Assembly: GCA_024641095.1 (NCBI GenBank)
Contig: JAHEDR010000001.1
Coordinates: 508,387 to 572,386, forward strand
Source: Rhodoluna sp.
GTDB taxonomy: Bacteria > Actinomycetota > Actinomycetes > Actinomycetales > Microbacteriaceae
Direction: 5' to 3'
Length of the DNA: 64,000 bases
Below, piece by piece: positions 1 through 9,701 of the stretch; the first letter of the stretch is position 1, and every line of letters starts with the position of its first letter. A program made the translations under genes and the position numbers. The notes beneath the pieces were generated by a model. The model worked only from the letters and a program-made list of their open reading frames with translations. It did not search any database and was not told where the DNA came from.

Positions 1-46
1 TGCCCCGTAAAATCAAGGGAGCTAATCGAAACTAAGGAATTATCAA

Positions 47-808
47 GTGGCGTCAAAAAAGAAGACTCAGAACATTTACGCATCTGCAGCTGCAAGCGCG
101 CAGAAGTTTGAACAGCACAAGCAGCTTGCTGAGGCAAAAGCTTCGCAGCGAAAGTCGGACAACCGATTCGCATTGCTTGTATCGGGTGGTGCTGTGGTTC
201 TAGCTCTATTGCTTCAACTTGCCTACTTTGGTTTTGGTCCTGGCAAAGTTACTGCTGCACCAGAGGCTTCAGCGAACTCGGCCCTTGTTCCAGCAGCAAG
301 CTTGGCTGAAGGTCGCGAATGGACCGGTTCTATTACCGTTGGCGGTAAAAAGCTTGAAGTAACTCTTGACGGCGCTAAAGCACCTCAGGCAGTTGCAAAC
401 TTTCTATCACTTGCGAATAAGAACTTTTACAACGATGTGAGCTGTCACCGAATCACTACAGCGGGCATCTTTGTGCTTCAGTGTGGTGACCCAAATGGTG
501 ACGGCACAGGTGGCCCGGGTTATAACTGGGGTCCCGTTGAAAACGCTCCGGCGGACGACAACTACCTAGAGGGCTACCTAGCCATGGCCCGTCGCGGTGG
601 CGATGGCTCAAGCATGGGAAGCCAGTTCTTCATCGTCTACAAAGACAGCATGATTCCTTCTGACGCAGCCGGCGGCTACAGCGTGTTCGGCAAGATCACC
701 AAGGGCCTAAGCGGCCTGAACAAAGTCATCAAAGCAGGTACCCAAGACGGTTCAAGCGACGGCAAGCCAGCCATCGAAACCAAAATTGGTGCCATCACTC
801 TAAAATAA
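47..808 (+). CDS. Membrane-anchored cyclophilin-type peptidyl-prolyl cis-trans isomerase
   Basis: 253 aa. A Lys/Gln-rich cytoplasmic N-terminus (about residues 1-42) is followed by one hydrophobic segment (about 43-65) and an Ala/Ser linker. The cyclophilin domain runs from about residue 92 to the end. It contains HRI for the catalytic-arginine strand, GDPNGDGTGGPGY and the SMGSQFFIVYKDS core, so prolyl isomerase activity is expected. The topology suggests an extracytoplasmic foldase held by a signal anchor. The GTG start has AAGGA about 9 nt upstream. A cyclophilin next to rel is common in actinobacteria, so the context fits. The exact clients cannot be told from sequence. Confidence 0.9.
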   Translation: MASKKKTQNIYASAAASAQKFEQHKQLAEAKASQRKSDNRFALLVSGGAVVLALLLQLAYFGFGPGKVTAAPEASANSALVPAASLAEGREWTGSITVGGKKLEVTLDGAKAPQAVANFLSLANKNFYNDVSCHRITTAGIFVLQCGDPNGDGTGGPGYNWGPVENAPADDNYLEGYLAMARRGGDGSSMGSQFFIVYKDSMIPSDAAGGYSVFGKITKGLSGLNKVIKAGTQDGSSDGKPAIETKIGAITLK

Positions 809-871
809 AAAGCCACACCAAAAATAGTCAATCGGTCTAGGCAACTAGACGCCTACAAATAGGAGCCACCA

Positions 872-2101
872 ATGTCAGCCAATAAATTCGGTCGCGTAGA
901 CGCAGAGAACAACGTATTCGTAATTGACGGATCCGAAAGAAAAGTTGGCCAGTACCCTGGTGTGACCCAAGATGAGGCACTCGCCTACTTCGTTCGCAAG
1001 TTTGAAGACATTGCCGCTCAGGTAAGAATTCTGGAACAGCGCGTTGCCAACAAAGTTGACTCACAGGGCATGAAGAAGATGGCAACCAAGCTTGCCGAAG
1101 ATCTGAAGGAACCGGCGGCTGTTGGTGACCTAGCCGATTTGCGTCGTCGTGTAACTAATTTGGATGGCAAGATTGCCGCTCTAGTTTCTGAAAAGTCAGA
1201 AGCATCAAAGGAAGCCACCGCCGAGGCTTTGGCCAAGCGCATTGCTATTGCCGATCGTGCCGAAGCAATCGCAAATCAAGATGCGGCAAAGACCCAGTGG
1301 AAAACATCTGGCGCCGAGATGACCAAACTTTTCGAAAACTGGCAAGCACTGCAGAAGTCTGCTCCAAAGGTTTCAAAGGGTGAAGCCGATTCAATCTGGA
1401 AGCGCTTCTCAAGCGCACGCACCCGTTTTGAAACCGCTAAGCGCTCTTACTTTGCCGGGCTTGATGCAGCGAACAAGCAGGTAAAGGCTAAGAAGAACTC
1501 AATAGTCGAGCAGGCAGAGGCTCTTGCATCAAAAGGCTCAGACGACATCACTTCGTATCGCAAACTTATAGACGAGTGGAAGAACAGCGGTCGCACCCCT
1601 GGCAAGTCAGACGACGCGCTTTGGGCCCGATTCAAAGCAGCCGGTGATGCAATTTACGCAAAGAAGTCTGAAACTGCGGTAGTTGAAAATGCCGAGCACG
1701 AAAAGAACCTAGCCGCCAAGCTAGAAATTTTGAAGGACGCCGCTTCAATTGACCCAACCAAAGACCTGGCAGCAGCGAAGAAGGCCTTGCTTGTTATCCA
1801 GCAGCGCTGGGAGAAAGCCGGCCGCGTACCTAAGGACAAGCTACGCGAGACCGAAGACAAACTAAAGGCTATTGAAGCCAAGGTTCGCAAGGTTGAAGAA
1901 GACGAGTGGCGCAAGACTGATCCTGCGGCTATCGAGCGCTCAAACAGCGTGACTTCTCAACTTGAAGATTCAATCAAGAAGTTGGAAGCCGATCTTGCAA
2001 AAGCAACTTCAAGCAAGGACGACAAGAAGATTAAGGCTGCAACCGAGGCACTCAGCGCTCGCAAGGCTTGGCTAGAGGTTGTAAAAGCTTCTATGGCCTA
2101 A
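872..2101 (+). CDS. DUF349 domain-containing coiled-coil protein
   Basis: 409 aa, highly charged and helical, with several Lys/Glu/Ala-rich repeats of DUF349 type (for example W-x(2)-F/W-x-A-R patterns near residues 150-205 and 240-270) and long predicted coiled coils. There is no signal peptide and no membrane segment. TAGGAG lies a few bases before the ATG. DUF349 proteins are widespread and found next to rel in actinobacteria, but their biochemical role is not established, so none is assigned. The TAA stop overlaps the TAG stop of the convergent rel gene by 2-3 bases. Confidence 0.8.
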   Translation: MSANKFGRVDAENNVFVIDGSERKVGQYPGVTQDEALAYFVRKFEDIAAQVRILEQRVANKVDSQGMKKMATKLAEDLKEPAAVGDLADLRRRVTNLDGKIAALVSEKSEASKEATAEALAKRIAIADRAEAIANQDAAKTQWKTSGAEMTKLFENWQALQKSAPKVSKGEADSIWKRFSSARTRFETAKRSYFAGLDAANKQVKAKKNSIVEQAEALASKGSDDITSYRKLIDEWKNSGRTPGKSDDALWARFKAAGDAIYAKKSETAVVENAEHEKNLAAKLEILKDAASIDPTKDLAAAKKALLVIQQRWEKAGRVPKDKLRETEDKLKAIEAKVRKVEEDEWRKTDPAAIERSNSVTSQLEDSIKKLEADLAKATSSKDDKKIKAATEALSARKAWLEVVKASMA

Positions 2102-4344
2102 GCGTTGCTTACGCGATAAACGTCATACACAGCTTCAATTCTGCGCACCGCGTTCAAAAGGTGCTCAAGCATTTGTGCGTCACCCATCTCGAATACAAAC
2201 CTGCTTAGCGCTACTCTGTCGTCTCGCGTAGACACCGATGCGCTCAGAATGTTTACGTGATGCTCAGAAAGCACTCGCGTAACATCTGAAAGCAAACCTC
2301 CTCTATCTAGCGCCTCAATCTGAATCTGCACTAGGAACAAACTCTTTGAGGTTGGTGCCCAGGTAACTTCCATTAGACGTTCTGGCTCAAGCATTAGCTG
2401 CTCTACGTTCTTACAGTCCTCGCGGTGAACCGATACGCCGCTCCCACGTGTAACGAAACCAATAATCTTGTCGCCAGGCACCGGTGTGCAACAACGAGCT
2501 AGCTTAACTAGAACATCGGCGTCACCCTTTACCAAGATTCCCGCATCGTTCGAACGATTGCGATTGGCGCTGCGCGGTGTGGGAGGGAGTTGGAATTCTT
2601 GCTCGTCGTGATCAACGTGCGAGATAGCCGCAACAAGTTTTTCTACAACAGATTGCGCCGAAATGTGATTATCACCAACAGCGGCGTACAAGCCTTCAAC
2701 GTCGGGGAATCTAAGCTCGCCGGCTAATTTCACCAACTCGTCGGCGGCCATAAGTCTTTGCAGCGGCAAGTTTTGCTTGCGCATTGCCTTGGCTAGCGCT
2801 TCTTTACCCTGTTCAATCGCGTCATCGCGACGCTCAATCGCAAAGTGCTGCTTAATCTTTGCGCGAGCCCTAGGTGACTTAACGAAGTTCAACCAGTCTT
2901 TACTTGGCCCGGCATCTGGAGACTTTGATGTGAAGATTTCAACTACGTCGCCCGATTGCAATGCTGTTTCAAGCGGAACAAGTCTCCCGTTAACCTTTGC
3001 ACCCATTGTCCTGTGGCCAACATCGGTGTGAATCGTGTAAGCGAAATCAACCGGCGTAGCTCCACCAGGCAAGCCAACGACTTTACCCTTTGGAGTGAAT
3101 ACGTAAACTTCCTTCGCGCCAATTTCAAAACGAAGCGAATCAAGGAACTCGGACGGGTCTTGAGTCTCAGCTTGCCAATCGGTTAGGTGCTTTAGCCAAA
3201 CCAAGTCTTCATCACCTGATTGCTCAGACTTGCCAACTTGCTCTTTGTACTTCCAGTGAGCGGCAACACCGTATTCGGCACGATTATGCATCTCGTGGGT
3301 ACGAATTTGGATTTCTACTGGACGACCCTGCGGACCAATTACTGTGGTGTGCAGTGACTGATAAAGGTTGAACTTTGGCATTGCAATGTAATCTTTGAAG
3401 CGCCCAGGAACCGGATTCCAACGAGCGTGAATTGCACCAAGCACCGCATAGCAATCGCGAACTTCGTCAACCAATACTCGAATGCCTACTAGATCGTAAA
3501 TGTCATCAAATTCGCGACCGCGCACAACCATCTTTTGATAAATGGAGTAATACTGCTTTGGCCTGCCGGCAACGTTTCCGCGAATCTTGGCTTCTCGCAA
3601 GTCTTCGTTTATTGAATCAATGACTGAGTCAATGAACTCTGCCCGCTTAGGAGTTCGTTGCGTGACTAAGTTAACGATCTCTTCGTAAACCTTTGGGTAC
3701 AGCACAGAAAACGAAATGTCCTCGAGCTCCCATTTAATGGTGCTAATACCAAGTCGGTGCGCCAACGGAGCATAAATCTCTAGAGTCTCTTGAGCCTTAC
3801 GCTTTGCTGATTCCTCCGATACGAAGCCCCAGGTACGCGCATTGTGCAAGCGGTCTGCCAGTTTGATTACCAAGACTCGAATGTCTTTGGACATTGCAAC
3901 AACCATTTTGCGAACGGTCTCGGCTTGTGCGTGATCGCCGAACTTAACCTTGTCGAGTTTGGTGACACCGTCAACTAACATGGCAACTTCTGACCCAAAA
4001 TCCTTGGTCAGCATTTCAAGTGTGTAAGCGGTGTCTTCTACCGTGTCATGCAGAAGCGCCGCGGCCAGTGTGACTGGTCCAATTCCTAGCTCGGCAAGAA
4101 TTTGAGTTACTGCAAGCGGATGGGTGATGTAGGGCTCACCTGAGCGACGCTTTTGCTCGCGATGCGCATCTTCGGCAACAGTGAATGCACGCTCAATTAT
4201 TGAGAGGTCGGCCTTGGGATGGTTTAGTTTAGCTACCCTAAGGATTTCACCTAGCTCTGCGGCGTACGGTCCAGCCTTGGCGAAAAGGCGCGGCAAACGA
4301 TTGCGAAGTATCGAAATACTGCCCGTTGGGGTTGGATCGCTCAC
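2098..4344 (-). CDS. relA: Bifunctional (p)ppGpp synthetase/hydrolase Rel
   Basis: 748 aa, the full length of a long RSH protein. The HD hydrolase domain keeps the HDTVEDT metal motif near residue 98. The synthetase domain keeps RFKDYIAMPK, YQSLHT and the EIQIRT/AHWKYK elements. It is followed by a TGS domain (about residues 415-475), a conserved Cys-Cys helical region and a C-terminal ACT domain (about 665-740). Both catalytic halves look intact, so it should make and degrade the alarmone. The GTG start has AGAAGG just upstream. The gene lies 55 nt downstream of secF and has its own promoter-like hexamers. Confidence 0.96.
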   Translation of the reverse strand: MSDPTPTGSISILRNRLPRLFAKAGPYAAELGEILRVAKLNHPKADLSIIERAFTVAEDAHREQKRRSGEPYITHPLAVTQILAELGIGPVTLAAALLHDTVEDTAYTLEMLTKDFGSEVAMLVDGVTKLDKVKFGDHAQAETVRKMVVAMSKDIRVLVIKLADRLHNARTWGFVSEESAKRKAQETLEIYAPLAHRLGISTIKWELEDISFSVLYPKVYEEIVNLVTQRTPKRAEFIDSVIDSINEDLREAKIRGNVAGRPKQYYSIYQKMVVRGREFDDIYDLVGIRVLVDEVRDCYAVLGAIHARWNPVPGRFKDYIAMPKFNLYQSLHTTVIGPQGRPVEIQIRTHEMHNRAEYGVAAHWKYKEQVGKSEQSGDEDLVWLKHLTDWQAETQDPSEFLDSLRFEIGAKEVYVFTPKGKVVGLPGGATPVDFAYTIHTDVGHRTMGAKVNGRLVPLETALQSGDVVEIFTSKSPDAGPSKDWLNFVKSPRARAKIKQHFAIERRDDAIEQGKEALAKAMRKQNLPLQRLMAADELVKLAGELRFPDVEGLYAAVGDNHISAQSVVEKLVAAISHVDHDEQEFQLPPTPRSANRNRSNDAGILVKGDADVLVKLARCCTPVPGDKIIGFVTRGSGVSVHREDCKNVEQLMLEPERLMEVTWAPTSKSLFLVQIQIEALDRGGLLSDVTRVLSEHHVNILSASVSTRDDRVALSRFVFEMGDAQMLEHLLNAVRRIEAVYDVYRVSNA

Positions 4345-4367
4345 GAATGGCCCTTCTCTCTGAGAAC

Positions 4368-4396
4368 AGCCTACAAGGCAAGTGCACCTGCGCTAA
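4368..4396 (-). promoter_or_regulatory. Predicted rel promoter (-35 TTAGCG, 17 bp, -10 TAGGCT)
   Basis: On the minus strand TAGGCT (4373-4368) is preceded by a 17-bp spacer and TTAGCG. It would start transcription near 4361, giving a leader of about 17-20 nt that contains the AGAAGG ribosome-binding site of rel. The same TAGGCT hexamer recurs at other promoters in this window. Confidence 0.45.
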
Positions 4397-4399
4397 GGA

Positions 4400-5371
4400 T
4401 TACTTAGCAGCTACAACCTTTGCAGCAGCCTTCTTGTACTTGGCTTCACCTTCACGAAGGTGGCTGTAAAGCGGAGCTGCGATGAAGATTGTTGAGTAGG
4501 TGCCCACGATGATACCGATGAACAATGCAAGTGCGATGTCGCGAAGAGTTCCCGCACCAAGCAAAGTTGCACCGATGAAAAGAATCGAGGCAACCGGAAG
4601 TACGGCAACCACAGAGGTGTTAATTGAACGAACCAAGGTCTGGTTGATCGCGTAGTTAACCTGCTCAGCAAAGGTTGAAGTCTCGCTGAACTCAACCTCG
4701 AAGGTGTTTTCGCGAATCTTGTCGAAGACAACCACTGTGTCGTAAAGCGAGTAACCCAAGATTGTTAGGAAACCAATTACCGCAGCTGGAGTCACTTCAA
4801 AGCCCAGCGCTCCGTAAAGACCTGCGGTGATCACCAAGTCGTGAAGCAAAGCAATGATTGCTGCAAGAGACATCTTGAGTGTACGGAAGTAAAGGGCCAT
4901 TAGAACTGCTGCCAAGGCAATGAAAACTAGCAAACCGTTCAAGGCCTTGCCGGTTACATCCGCACCCCAGTTTGCACCAATGAATGAGCTCGCAACTGCA
5001 CCGCTCTCTACTCCGTAAGCCTTAGCCAGAGATACGCGCACCTCTTCAGACTTAACGTCTGTTAGTTGCTCGGTCTGAATGCGAATTCCATCGGTACCAA
5101 CATTGGTCACCAATGGGTTGGCTTCAGGCTCAACCGCGTGAACTGCGTCCACTGCGATTTGCTGAGAGCTATCTGCAACGCCAGTTACACGGAACTCTGA
5201 ACCACCGCGGAATTCAATACCAAAGTTAAAACCGCCACGGGCGATCGGCAGAATTACCGCCAGTGCAACCATTGCAACAGCAATGATGTAGAAAACCTTG
5301 CGACGACCAACAAAGTTGATAGAACGCTTACCGGTGTAAAGATCGTTTCCGAAATCGCTGAATTTAGACAT
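4400..5371 (-). CDS. secF: Protein translocase subunit SecF
   Basis: 323 aa. An N-terminal transmembrane helix (about residues 26-46) is followed by a periplasmic-type P domain with the FRGGSEFR signature. Five further helices follow, with the conserved GYSLYDTVVVFDKIRE motif near residue 215. It pairs with SecD to use the proton gradient for the late stage of Sec-dependent export. Its ATG overlaps the secD stop by one base (TAATG), so the two are translationally coupled. The C-terminus is short and Lys/Ala-rich. Confidence 0.97.
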   Translation of the reverse strand: MSKFSDFGNDLYTGKRSINFVGRRKVFYIIAVAMVALAVILPIARGGFNFGIEFRGGSEFRVTGVADSSQQIAVDAVHAVEPEANPLVTNVGTDGIRIQTEQLTDVKSEEVRVSLAKAYGVESGAVASSFIGANWGADVTGKALNGLLVFIALAAVLMALYFRTLKMSLAAIIALLHDLVITAGLYGALGFEVTPAAVIGFLTILGYSLYDTVVVFDKIRENTFEVEFSETSTFAEQVNYAINQTLVRSINTSVVAVLPVASILFIGATLLGAGTLRDIALALFIGIIVGTYSTIFIAAPLYSHLREGEAKYKKAAAKVVAAK

Positions 5372-7056
5372 TAGTTGCTCTCCCCAGCTGTTGCTGAACC
5401 TTCGGCCGCTTTTCTTTCGGCAATTGTCTGACGCTTAGCGGCCTCCTTAGAAGCCTGCGCTGCCTTAGTTGCTGGCACATTCTTGGCGGTGCGGAACTGG
5501 CCGCGACCGATGTAGTTAGTGACTCCCAGGTTCTTTGCATCAAAGCCTGACCAAGGGTGACCTGAACTGAAGAAATTAACCTTGGCAAGCAACTGCAAGA
5601 TTGGGTGGGTAAAGATCATTGCTACTCCAAGGTCTACCAAAGTAGTTAGGCCAAGAGTGAACGCGAAACCACGAACGTTTCCAACGGTTAGTAGGTATAG
5701 AACTACCGCAGCCAAGAGGCTTACTGAGCCTGAAACGATAATGGTACGAATCGCGCGATTCCAACCCTGTTCAACAGCAGCACCAAGGCTTCTGCCATCA
5801 CGCAACTCGTCACGCACGCGCTCAAAGTAAACGATGAAAGAGTCGGCGGTAATACCAATTGCCACAATCAATCCGGCCACACCTGCAAGTGACAAGCGGT
5901 AACCCTGACGCCAAGACAACAAAGTGATTACTAGATAAACCAAGATTGCGGCAACTGCAAGCGAACCAATGGTAACAACTGCAAGACCGCGGTACTGGAA
6001 CACTGAATAGATGATTACGAGCAACAGACCGATTGCTCCGGCAAGAAGTCCGCTTGAAAGCTGTTCTGAACCCAAAGTTGCAGAAATGTTTTCTTGGCTC
6101 TGAACTTCAAAACCAATTGGCAAAGATCCATACTTCAAAGAGTCAGCCAGCGCCTTTGAAGAAACGCGGTCAAAACTACCAGTGATCTGGGCTGAACCGT
6201 TTGAGATAACCGCGTTGGTAGTTGGAGCTGTGATCACGTACCCATCAAGAGTCACCGCAAAGCGGTTCTTTGGCTCGGTTAGAGGGAACAAGCGGCCGGT
6301 CACAGATGCAAATTGCTCGGTTCCCTTTGAATCAAATTCAAGGTTAACTGCCCAGGTGTTGGTTGATGCACCGGTTGAAGTTGTGATGGTTCCGGCGTTT
6401 GCATCAGAGATGTTGGCGCCTTCAATTTCAACTGGGCCAAGCACGTACTTTTCGTAACCGTTTGTGTCACAAGTAACCAATGGCAATGTTGGGTCATCAA
6501 CCTGACCAGGCTGACGGAATGCTGTTGTGCAGTCAAGCGCATCGTATGCTGCCTGAATATCCTTTGATACCCAGTTGACGTCACTCGCATCGGTTGGTTC
6601 TGCACTTGGCGCAGCAGGAGCAGGAGTTGCCGCCGAGTTATCGGTTGCAGCAGTGGCTCCCTGCGAAGCCAGAATCACCGGACGGAACTCAAGCTTTGCG
6701 CTTGAACGAATAAGCTTCAGTGTGCTCTCATCAGGAGTACCAGGGATTTCAACGATGATGTTGCTGTTTCCCTGAGTCTTGATTGAGGCCTCGCTAACAC
6801 CGGTTGCGTCAACACGTTGGCGAATAATTTCTACAGCCTGAGCAAGTTGCTCTTCCGAAACGGTTGCACCGTCTTCAAGAAGTGGAGCAAGGATGATCTG
6901 TGTTCCACCCTGCAAATCAAGAGCAAGCTTTGGAGCAAGTGTTGCACCAGCACCGGTAAAGGTGCCAAGCCCAATGATTCCTGCAAGCAATACAACCAAG
7001 GCACCTAGCCAGGTAAGACGCTTGCGGGCGCTTTTAGTTACAGATGATTCAGACAC
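5371..7056 (-). CDS. secD: Protein translocase subunit SecD
   Basis: 561 aa. An N-terminal helix (about residues 13-35) is followed by the P1 head with LDLQGGTQI, then a Gly/Thr/Ala-rich insert (about 130-175), a second extracellular lobe, and a cluster of helices with AGLIVAIGITADSFIVYFERVRDE, the SecD membrane signature. The tail after the last helix is charged. The GTG start has AAGGA upstream. It forms the yajC-secD-secF unit, is 21 bp downstream of yajC and is coupled to secF by a TAATG overlap. Confidence 0.97.
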   Translation of the reverse strand: MSESSVTKSARKRLTWLGALVVLLAGIIGLGTFTGAGATLAPKLALDLQGGTQIILAPLLEDGATVSEEQLAQAVEIIRQRVDATGVSEASIKTQGNSNIIVEIPGTPDESTLKLIRSSAKLEFRPVILASQGATAATDNSAATPAPAAPSAEPTDASDVNWVSKDIQAAYDALDCTTAFRQPGQVDDPTLPLVTCDTNGYEKYVLGPVEIEGANISDANAGTITTSTGASTNTWAVNLEFDSKGTEQFASVTGRLFPLTEPKNRFAVTLDGYVITAPTTNAVISNGSAQITGSFDRVSSKALADSLKYGSLPIGFEVQSQENISATLGSEQLSSGLLAGAIGLLLVIIYSVFQYRGLAVVTIGSLAVAAILVYLVITLLSWRQGYRLSLAGVAGLIVAIGITADSFIVYFERVRDELRDGRSLGAAVEQGWNRAIRTIIVSGSVSLLAAVVLYLLTVGNVRGFAFTLGLTTLVDLGVAMIFTHPILQLLAKVNFFSSGHPWSGFDAKNLGVTNYIGRGQFRTAKNVPATKAAQASKEAAKRQTIAERKAAEGSATAGESN

Positions 7057-7077
7057 AGAAGATCCTTAGAGGTTAAA

Positions 7078-7419
7078 TTATTTGGCAGCTGGCTTTTTAG
7101 CAGCGGGCTTCTTAGCCGCTGGCTTTTTTGCAGCTGGTTTTGCCGCTGACTTCTCGGCAACAGGCTTTACTGCTGCTTCAACGGTGCGGATTGCACCCTT
7201 TAGGAACGCAATCTTGGTTCCTGGTGTGGTCTCAATTACAGCGCGGTCGCCATCGATTGAAACGATGGTTCCAGTGATTCCGCTGTGCAGCACAACGCTT
7301 GAACCAACCTTGACGCTTGAAAGAAGGGTTTCAGCCTGCTTCTTACGCTTGCGCGAACTCATGAACATCATGGCAATAAGAACTGCAAGAGCAATAACGA
7401 GGAATACGTCCTGAGACAT
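7078..7419 (-). CDS. yajC: Preprotein translocase subunit YajC with a Lys/Ala/Pro tail
   Basis: 113 aa. One N-terminal membrane helix (about residues 3-20) is followed by a basic turn (SSRKRKKQ) and a small beta domain with GSSVVLHSGITGTIVSIDGDRAVIETTPG, typical of YajC. The last ~25 residues are AAKKP repeats, which look like an unstructured basic tail that may touch membrane or nucleic acid. YajC is an accessory of SecDF, consistent with its place upstream of secD. No strong ribosome-binding site is visible apart from TTAGG close to the ATG. Confidence 0.92.
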   Translation of the reverse strand: MSQDVFLVIALAVLIAMMFMSSRKRKKQAETLLSSVKVGSSVVLHSGITGTIVSIDGDRAVIETTPGTKIAFLKGAIRTVEAAVKPVAEKSAAKPAAKKPAAKKPAAKKPAAK

Positions 7420-7447
7420 TTTGGCCTAACGATTAAGGGGTAAACAC

Positions 7448-7471
7448 AATAAAAGACGCCTTTAGGCGTCT
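7448..7471 (-). terminator. Intrinsic terminator after ruvB
   Basis: A perfect 7-bp stem, AGACGCC/GGCGTCT with a 4-nt loop (7454-7471). On the minus strand it is followed by TTTTATT. It lies directly after the ruvB stop and before yajC, and so separates the ruv genes from the sec operon. Confidence 0.8.
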
Positions 7472-7477
7472 AGACGA

Positions 7478-8500
7478 TTATAGGTCAACAAGCCCATCTA
7501 ACTGGGTAGCCAAAGGGGTTTGACCAAGGTGCTTAAACCCTGCTGCCGTAGCCTGGCGACCTCTGGCCGTGCGAGCGATTAGCCCCATGCGAACCAGGAA
7601 CGGCTCTACAACAGCCTCAATGGTGTCCTGCTCCTCCCCTACGGCAACCGCAAGGGTAGAAAGACCCACCGGTTTGCCGGCGAATCGGTGTACCAAAACC
7701 TTCATAATTTCGCGGTCTAGACGGTCTAGCCCAAGCTCATCGACCTCGTAAAGTTCAAGCGCCTGGTTAGTTTCATTTAGCCCGATATCTTGCTTGCCAG
7801 CTACCAAAGCAAAGTCGCGAACTCTTCTAAGTAGGCGGTTAGCAATTCTTGGCGTGCCGCGGCTGCGCATAGCCACCTCGGTCAGGGCCTTGGGGTCAAT
7901 TTCCACCTGCAGCTTTTGAGCTGCACGCTGAACCACCTGCTCGAGTTCACTGTTCTCGTAAAACTCAAGGTGGGCTATAAACCCAAAGCGGTCACGTAAA
8001 GGACTCGGCAACATTCCAGATCTAGTAGTGGCGCCAACCAGCGTGAAAGGTGCGATTTCTAGTGGAATTGAGGTTGCCCCGGGGCCTTTACCGACCATTA
8101 CGTCAACCCGAAAGTCTTCCATTGCCAGGTAGAGCATCTCTTCGGCCGAGCGGGCCATTCTGTGAATCTCATCTATAAATAGGACTTCACCTGGGGCTAG
8201 AGAGCTCAAAATCGCGGCCAGGTCGCCAGCGTGCTGAATGGTAGGGCCACTGGTAAGTCTCAGTGGACGTCCGCTTTCGTGCGCAACAATCATGGCAAGC
8301 GTTGTCTTGCCCAGACCCGGAGGCCCGGCAAGCAGAATGTGGTCTGGTGTTCGGTTTTGAATGGCTGCTGCCTCAAGGATCAACTTGAGTTGATTGCGAA
8401 CCTTTGACTGACCAATGAATTCAGTAAGTGACTTTGGTCGCAATGCGGACTCAAACGCCAATTCACCATCGGTGTTGATTGGATCAGTTAGCTCACTCAT
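7478..8500 (-). CDS. ruvB: Holliday junction branch migration ATPase RuvB
   Basis: 340 aa, standard length. Walker [10 protein letters not shown] is near residue 60 and Walker [10 protein letters not shown] near 108. Sensor motif [18 protein letters not shown] and a C-terminal winged-helix domain follow. RuvB hexamers drive branch migration with RuvA at Holliday junctions. The start overlaps the end of ruvA by 8 nt, so translation is coupled. Confidence 0.98.
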   Translation of the reverse strand: MSELTDPINTDGELAFESALRPKSLTEFIGQSKVRNQLKLILEAAAIQNRTPDHILLAGPPGLGKTTLAMIVAHESGRPLRLTSGPTIQHAGDLAAILSSLAPGEVLFIDEIHRMARSAEEMLYLAMEDFRVDVMVGKGPGATSIPLEIAPFTLVGATTRSGMLPSPLRDRFGFIAHLEFYENSELEQVVQRAAQKLQVEIDPKALTEVAMRSRGTPRIANRLLRRVRDFALVAGKQDIGLNETNQALELYEVDELGLDRLDREIMKVLVHRFAGKPVGLSTLAVAVGEEQDTIEAVVEPFLVRMGLIARTARGRQATAAGFKHLGQTPLATQLDGLVDL

Positions 8501-9101
8501 CGGAGGCTCCTACCGACTTTGAGGCACCCAATCTAGAAAGGGAATTCTTCAAAAGATCGTTTACCGAGGCAGCCGCGCCAAGCTGCTTGCTTGCAAGGCC
8601 TGCAGCCTCGCTGGCACTTCGTTCGTTCCAGCCAAGACCGGTGAGGGCGTTAATAACAACGGAAAGATCAGATCCAACGCTCTTGCCTGCGGTTCCAGAA
8701 GTGGCGCCAAGCTTGCCAGCCAGAGTCACACTTATGAGTTTGGCTGTCTTAGGGCCAATTCCCGTCACTGCCTTAAATGCAGCGTCGTTTTCAGCGGCAA
8801 CGGCATCAACAATTTGATCAACGGAGAGTTCACCCAAGATTGCCAATGCCGATTTTGGACCCACGCCGGATACCGAACGCAATAGGTCAAATACCTTTTG
8901 CTCTGCAACAGTTGCGAATCCAAAGAGCGTGAACCCGTCTTCACGTACGACAAAGGAAGTGAAGAGGAAAGCCGGTGAATTGATACGAAGTTGGGACGCG
9001 GTGGCTGAAGTTAGTTGAACGAGATACCCAACACCGGAAACGTCAATGACGGCGTTACCGCTTTCTAGCGATACGACGGTTCCGTTAAGCGATGCAATCA
9101 C
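8493..9101 (-). CDS. ruvA: Holliday junction DNA-binding protein RuvA
   Basis: 202 aa. It has an N-terminal OB fold (about residues 1-62), tandem helix-hairpin-helix motifs ([13 protein letters not shown] near 80 and [12 protein letters not shown] near 115) and a C-terminal domain III (about 150-202) that contacts RuvB. The GTG at 9101 is preceded, at a 6-nt spacing, by TAGTCT, so ruvAB may also be transcribed as a leaderless message within the ruvC-ruvA-ruvB cluster. Confidence 0.96.
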   Translation of the reverse strand: MIASLNGTVVSLESGNAVIDVSGVGYLVQLTSATASQLRINSPAFLFTSFVVREDGFTLFGFATVAEQKVFDLLRSVSGVGPKSALAILGELSVDQIVDAVAAENDAAFKAVTGIGPKTAKLISVTLAGKLGATSGTAGKSVGSDLSVVINALTGLGWNERSASEAAGLASKQLGAAASVNDLLKNSLSRLGASKSVGASDE

Positions 9102-9107
9102 ATCACA

Positions 9108-9113
9108 AGACTA
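9108..9113 (-). promoter_or_regulatory. -10 element for leaderless ruvAB transcript
   Basis: TAGTCT on the minus strand ends exactly 6 nt before the ruvA GTG, in the 27-bp gap after ruvC. No Shine-Dalgarno is visible. It matches the spacing seen at other genes in this window. Confidence 0.5.
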
Positions 9114-9128
9114 ACTAAGGGTCGGTCG

Positions 9129-9698
9129 CTATCGGCGCTTTGAAGCGGTGGCAGATTGTTCCGCTGCCTGCCAAGCTTTTTGCGCTGGAGTCATTTCGGC
9201 TGAAGCTGAAACGGTGCCCCCTACGCTCTTCCATGCGTGACAGATTGCAATCGCCAGACTGTCTGAGGCGTCTGCGGGTTTAGGAATATCGGTTAGGCCA
9301 AGAATTCGAGCGACCATGATGCCTACCTGTTGCTTATTTGCACGACCAGAGCCGGTGACAGCAGCCTTTACTTCACTTGGAGTGTGAAGGTAAACAGGAA
9401 TTTGGTACTTGTGCGCCAACATCATGACGACACCGCTAATCTGGGCCACGCCCATAACGCTTCTAAGGTTCTGCTGGGAAAAAATTCGCTCGATTGCAAT
9501 TGCTTCCGGCTTGGTCTTTTGAATCAAAAGTTCAATTTGATTTCCAATTTCACCGATGCGTTGCGCAAGTTCCATTGAGGCGTCGGTTTTGTAAGTATCA
9601 ACATGAACCAAGCTGACCTTGCGTGATTGACCTACTTCAATTACCCCAACTCCGCATCTTGTAAGACCTGGGTCTACTCCAAGAACGCGCGTGGACAT
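9129..9698 (-). CDS. ruvC: Crossover junction endodeoxyribonuclease RuvC
   Basis: 189 aa. The RNase H-like fold keeps its acidic residues: Asp in GVDPGLTRCG (residue ~8), Glu in AIERIF (~68), and the Asp pair in DASDSLAIA near 143. It resolves Holliday junctions. The C-terminal ~30 residues are Ala/Lys-rich and variable. The gene starts a few bases after the yebC stop, so yebC-ruvC-ruvA-ruvB probably form one transcription unit. Confidence 0.97.
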   Translation of the reverse strand: MSTRVLGVDPGLTRCGVGVIEVGQSRKVSLVHVDTYKTDASMELAQRIGEIGNQIELLIQKTKPEAIAIERIFSQQNLRSVMGVAQISGVVMMLAHKYQIPVYLHTPSEVKAAVTGSGRANKQQVGIMVARILGLTDIPKPADASDSLAIAICHAWKSVGGTVSASAEMTPAQKAWQAAEQSATASKRR

Positions 9699-9701
9699 AA
9701 A

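Noticed and set aside
7082-7414. A 110-codon frame opposite yajC
   Set aside because: Its repetitive Ala/Gly/Phe sequence mirrors the AAKKP tail of YajC.
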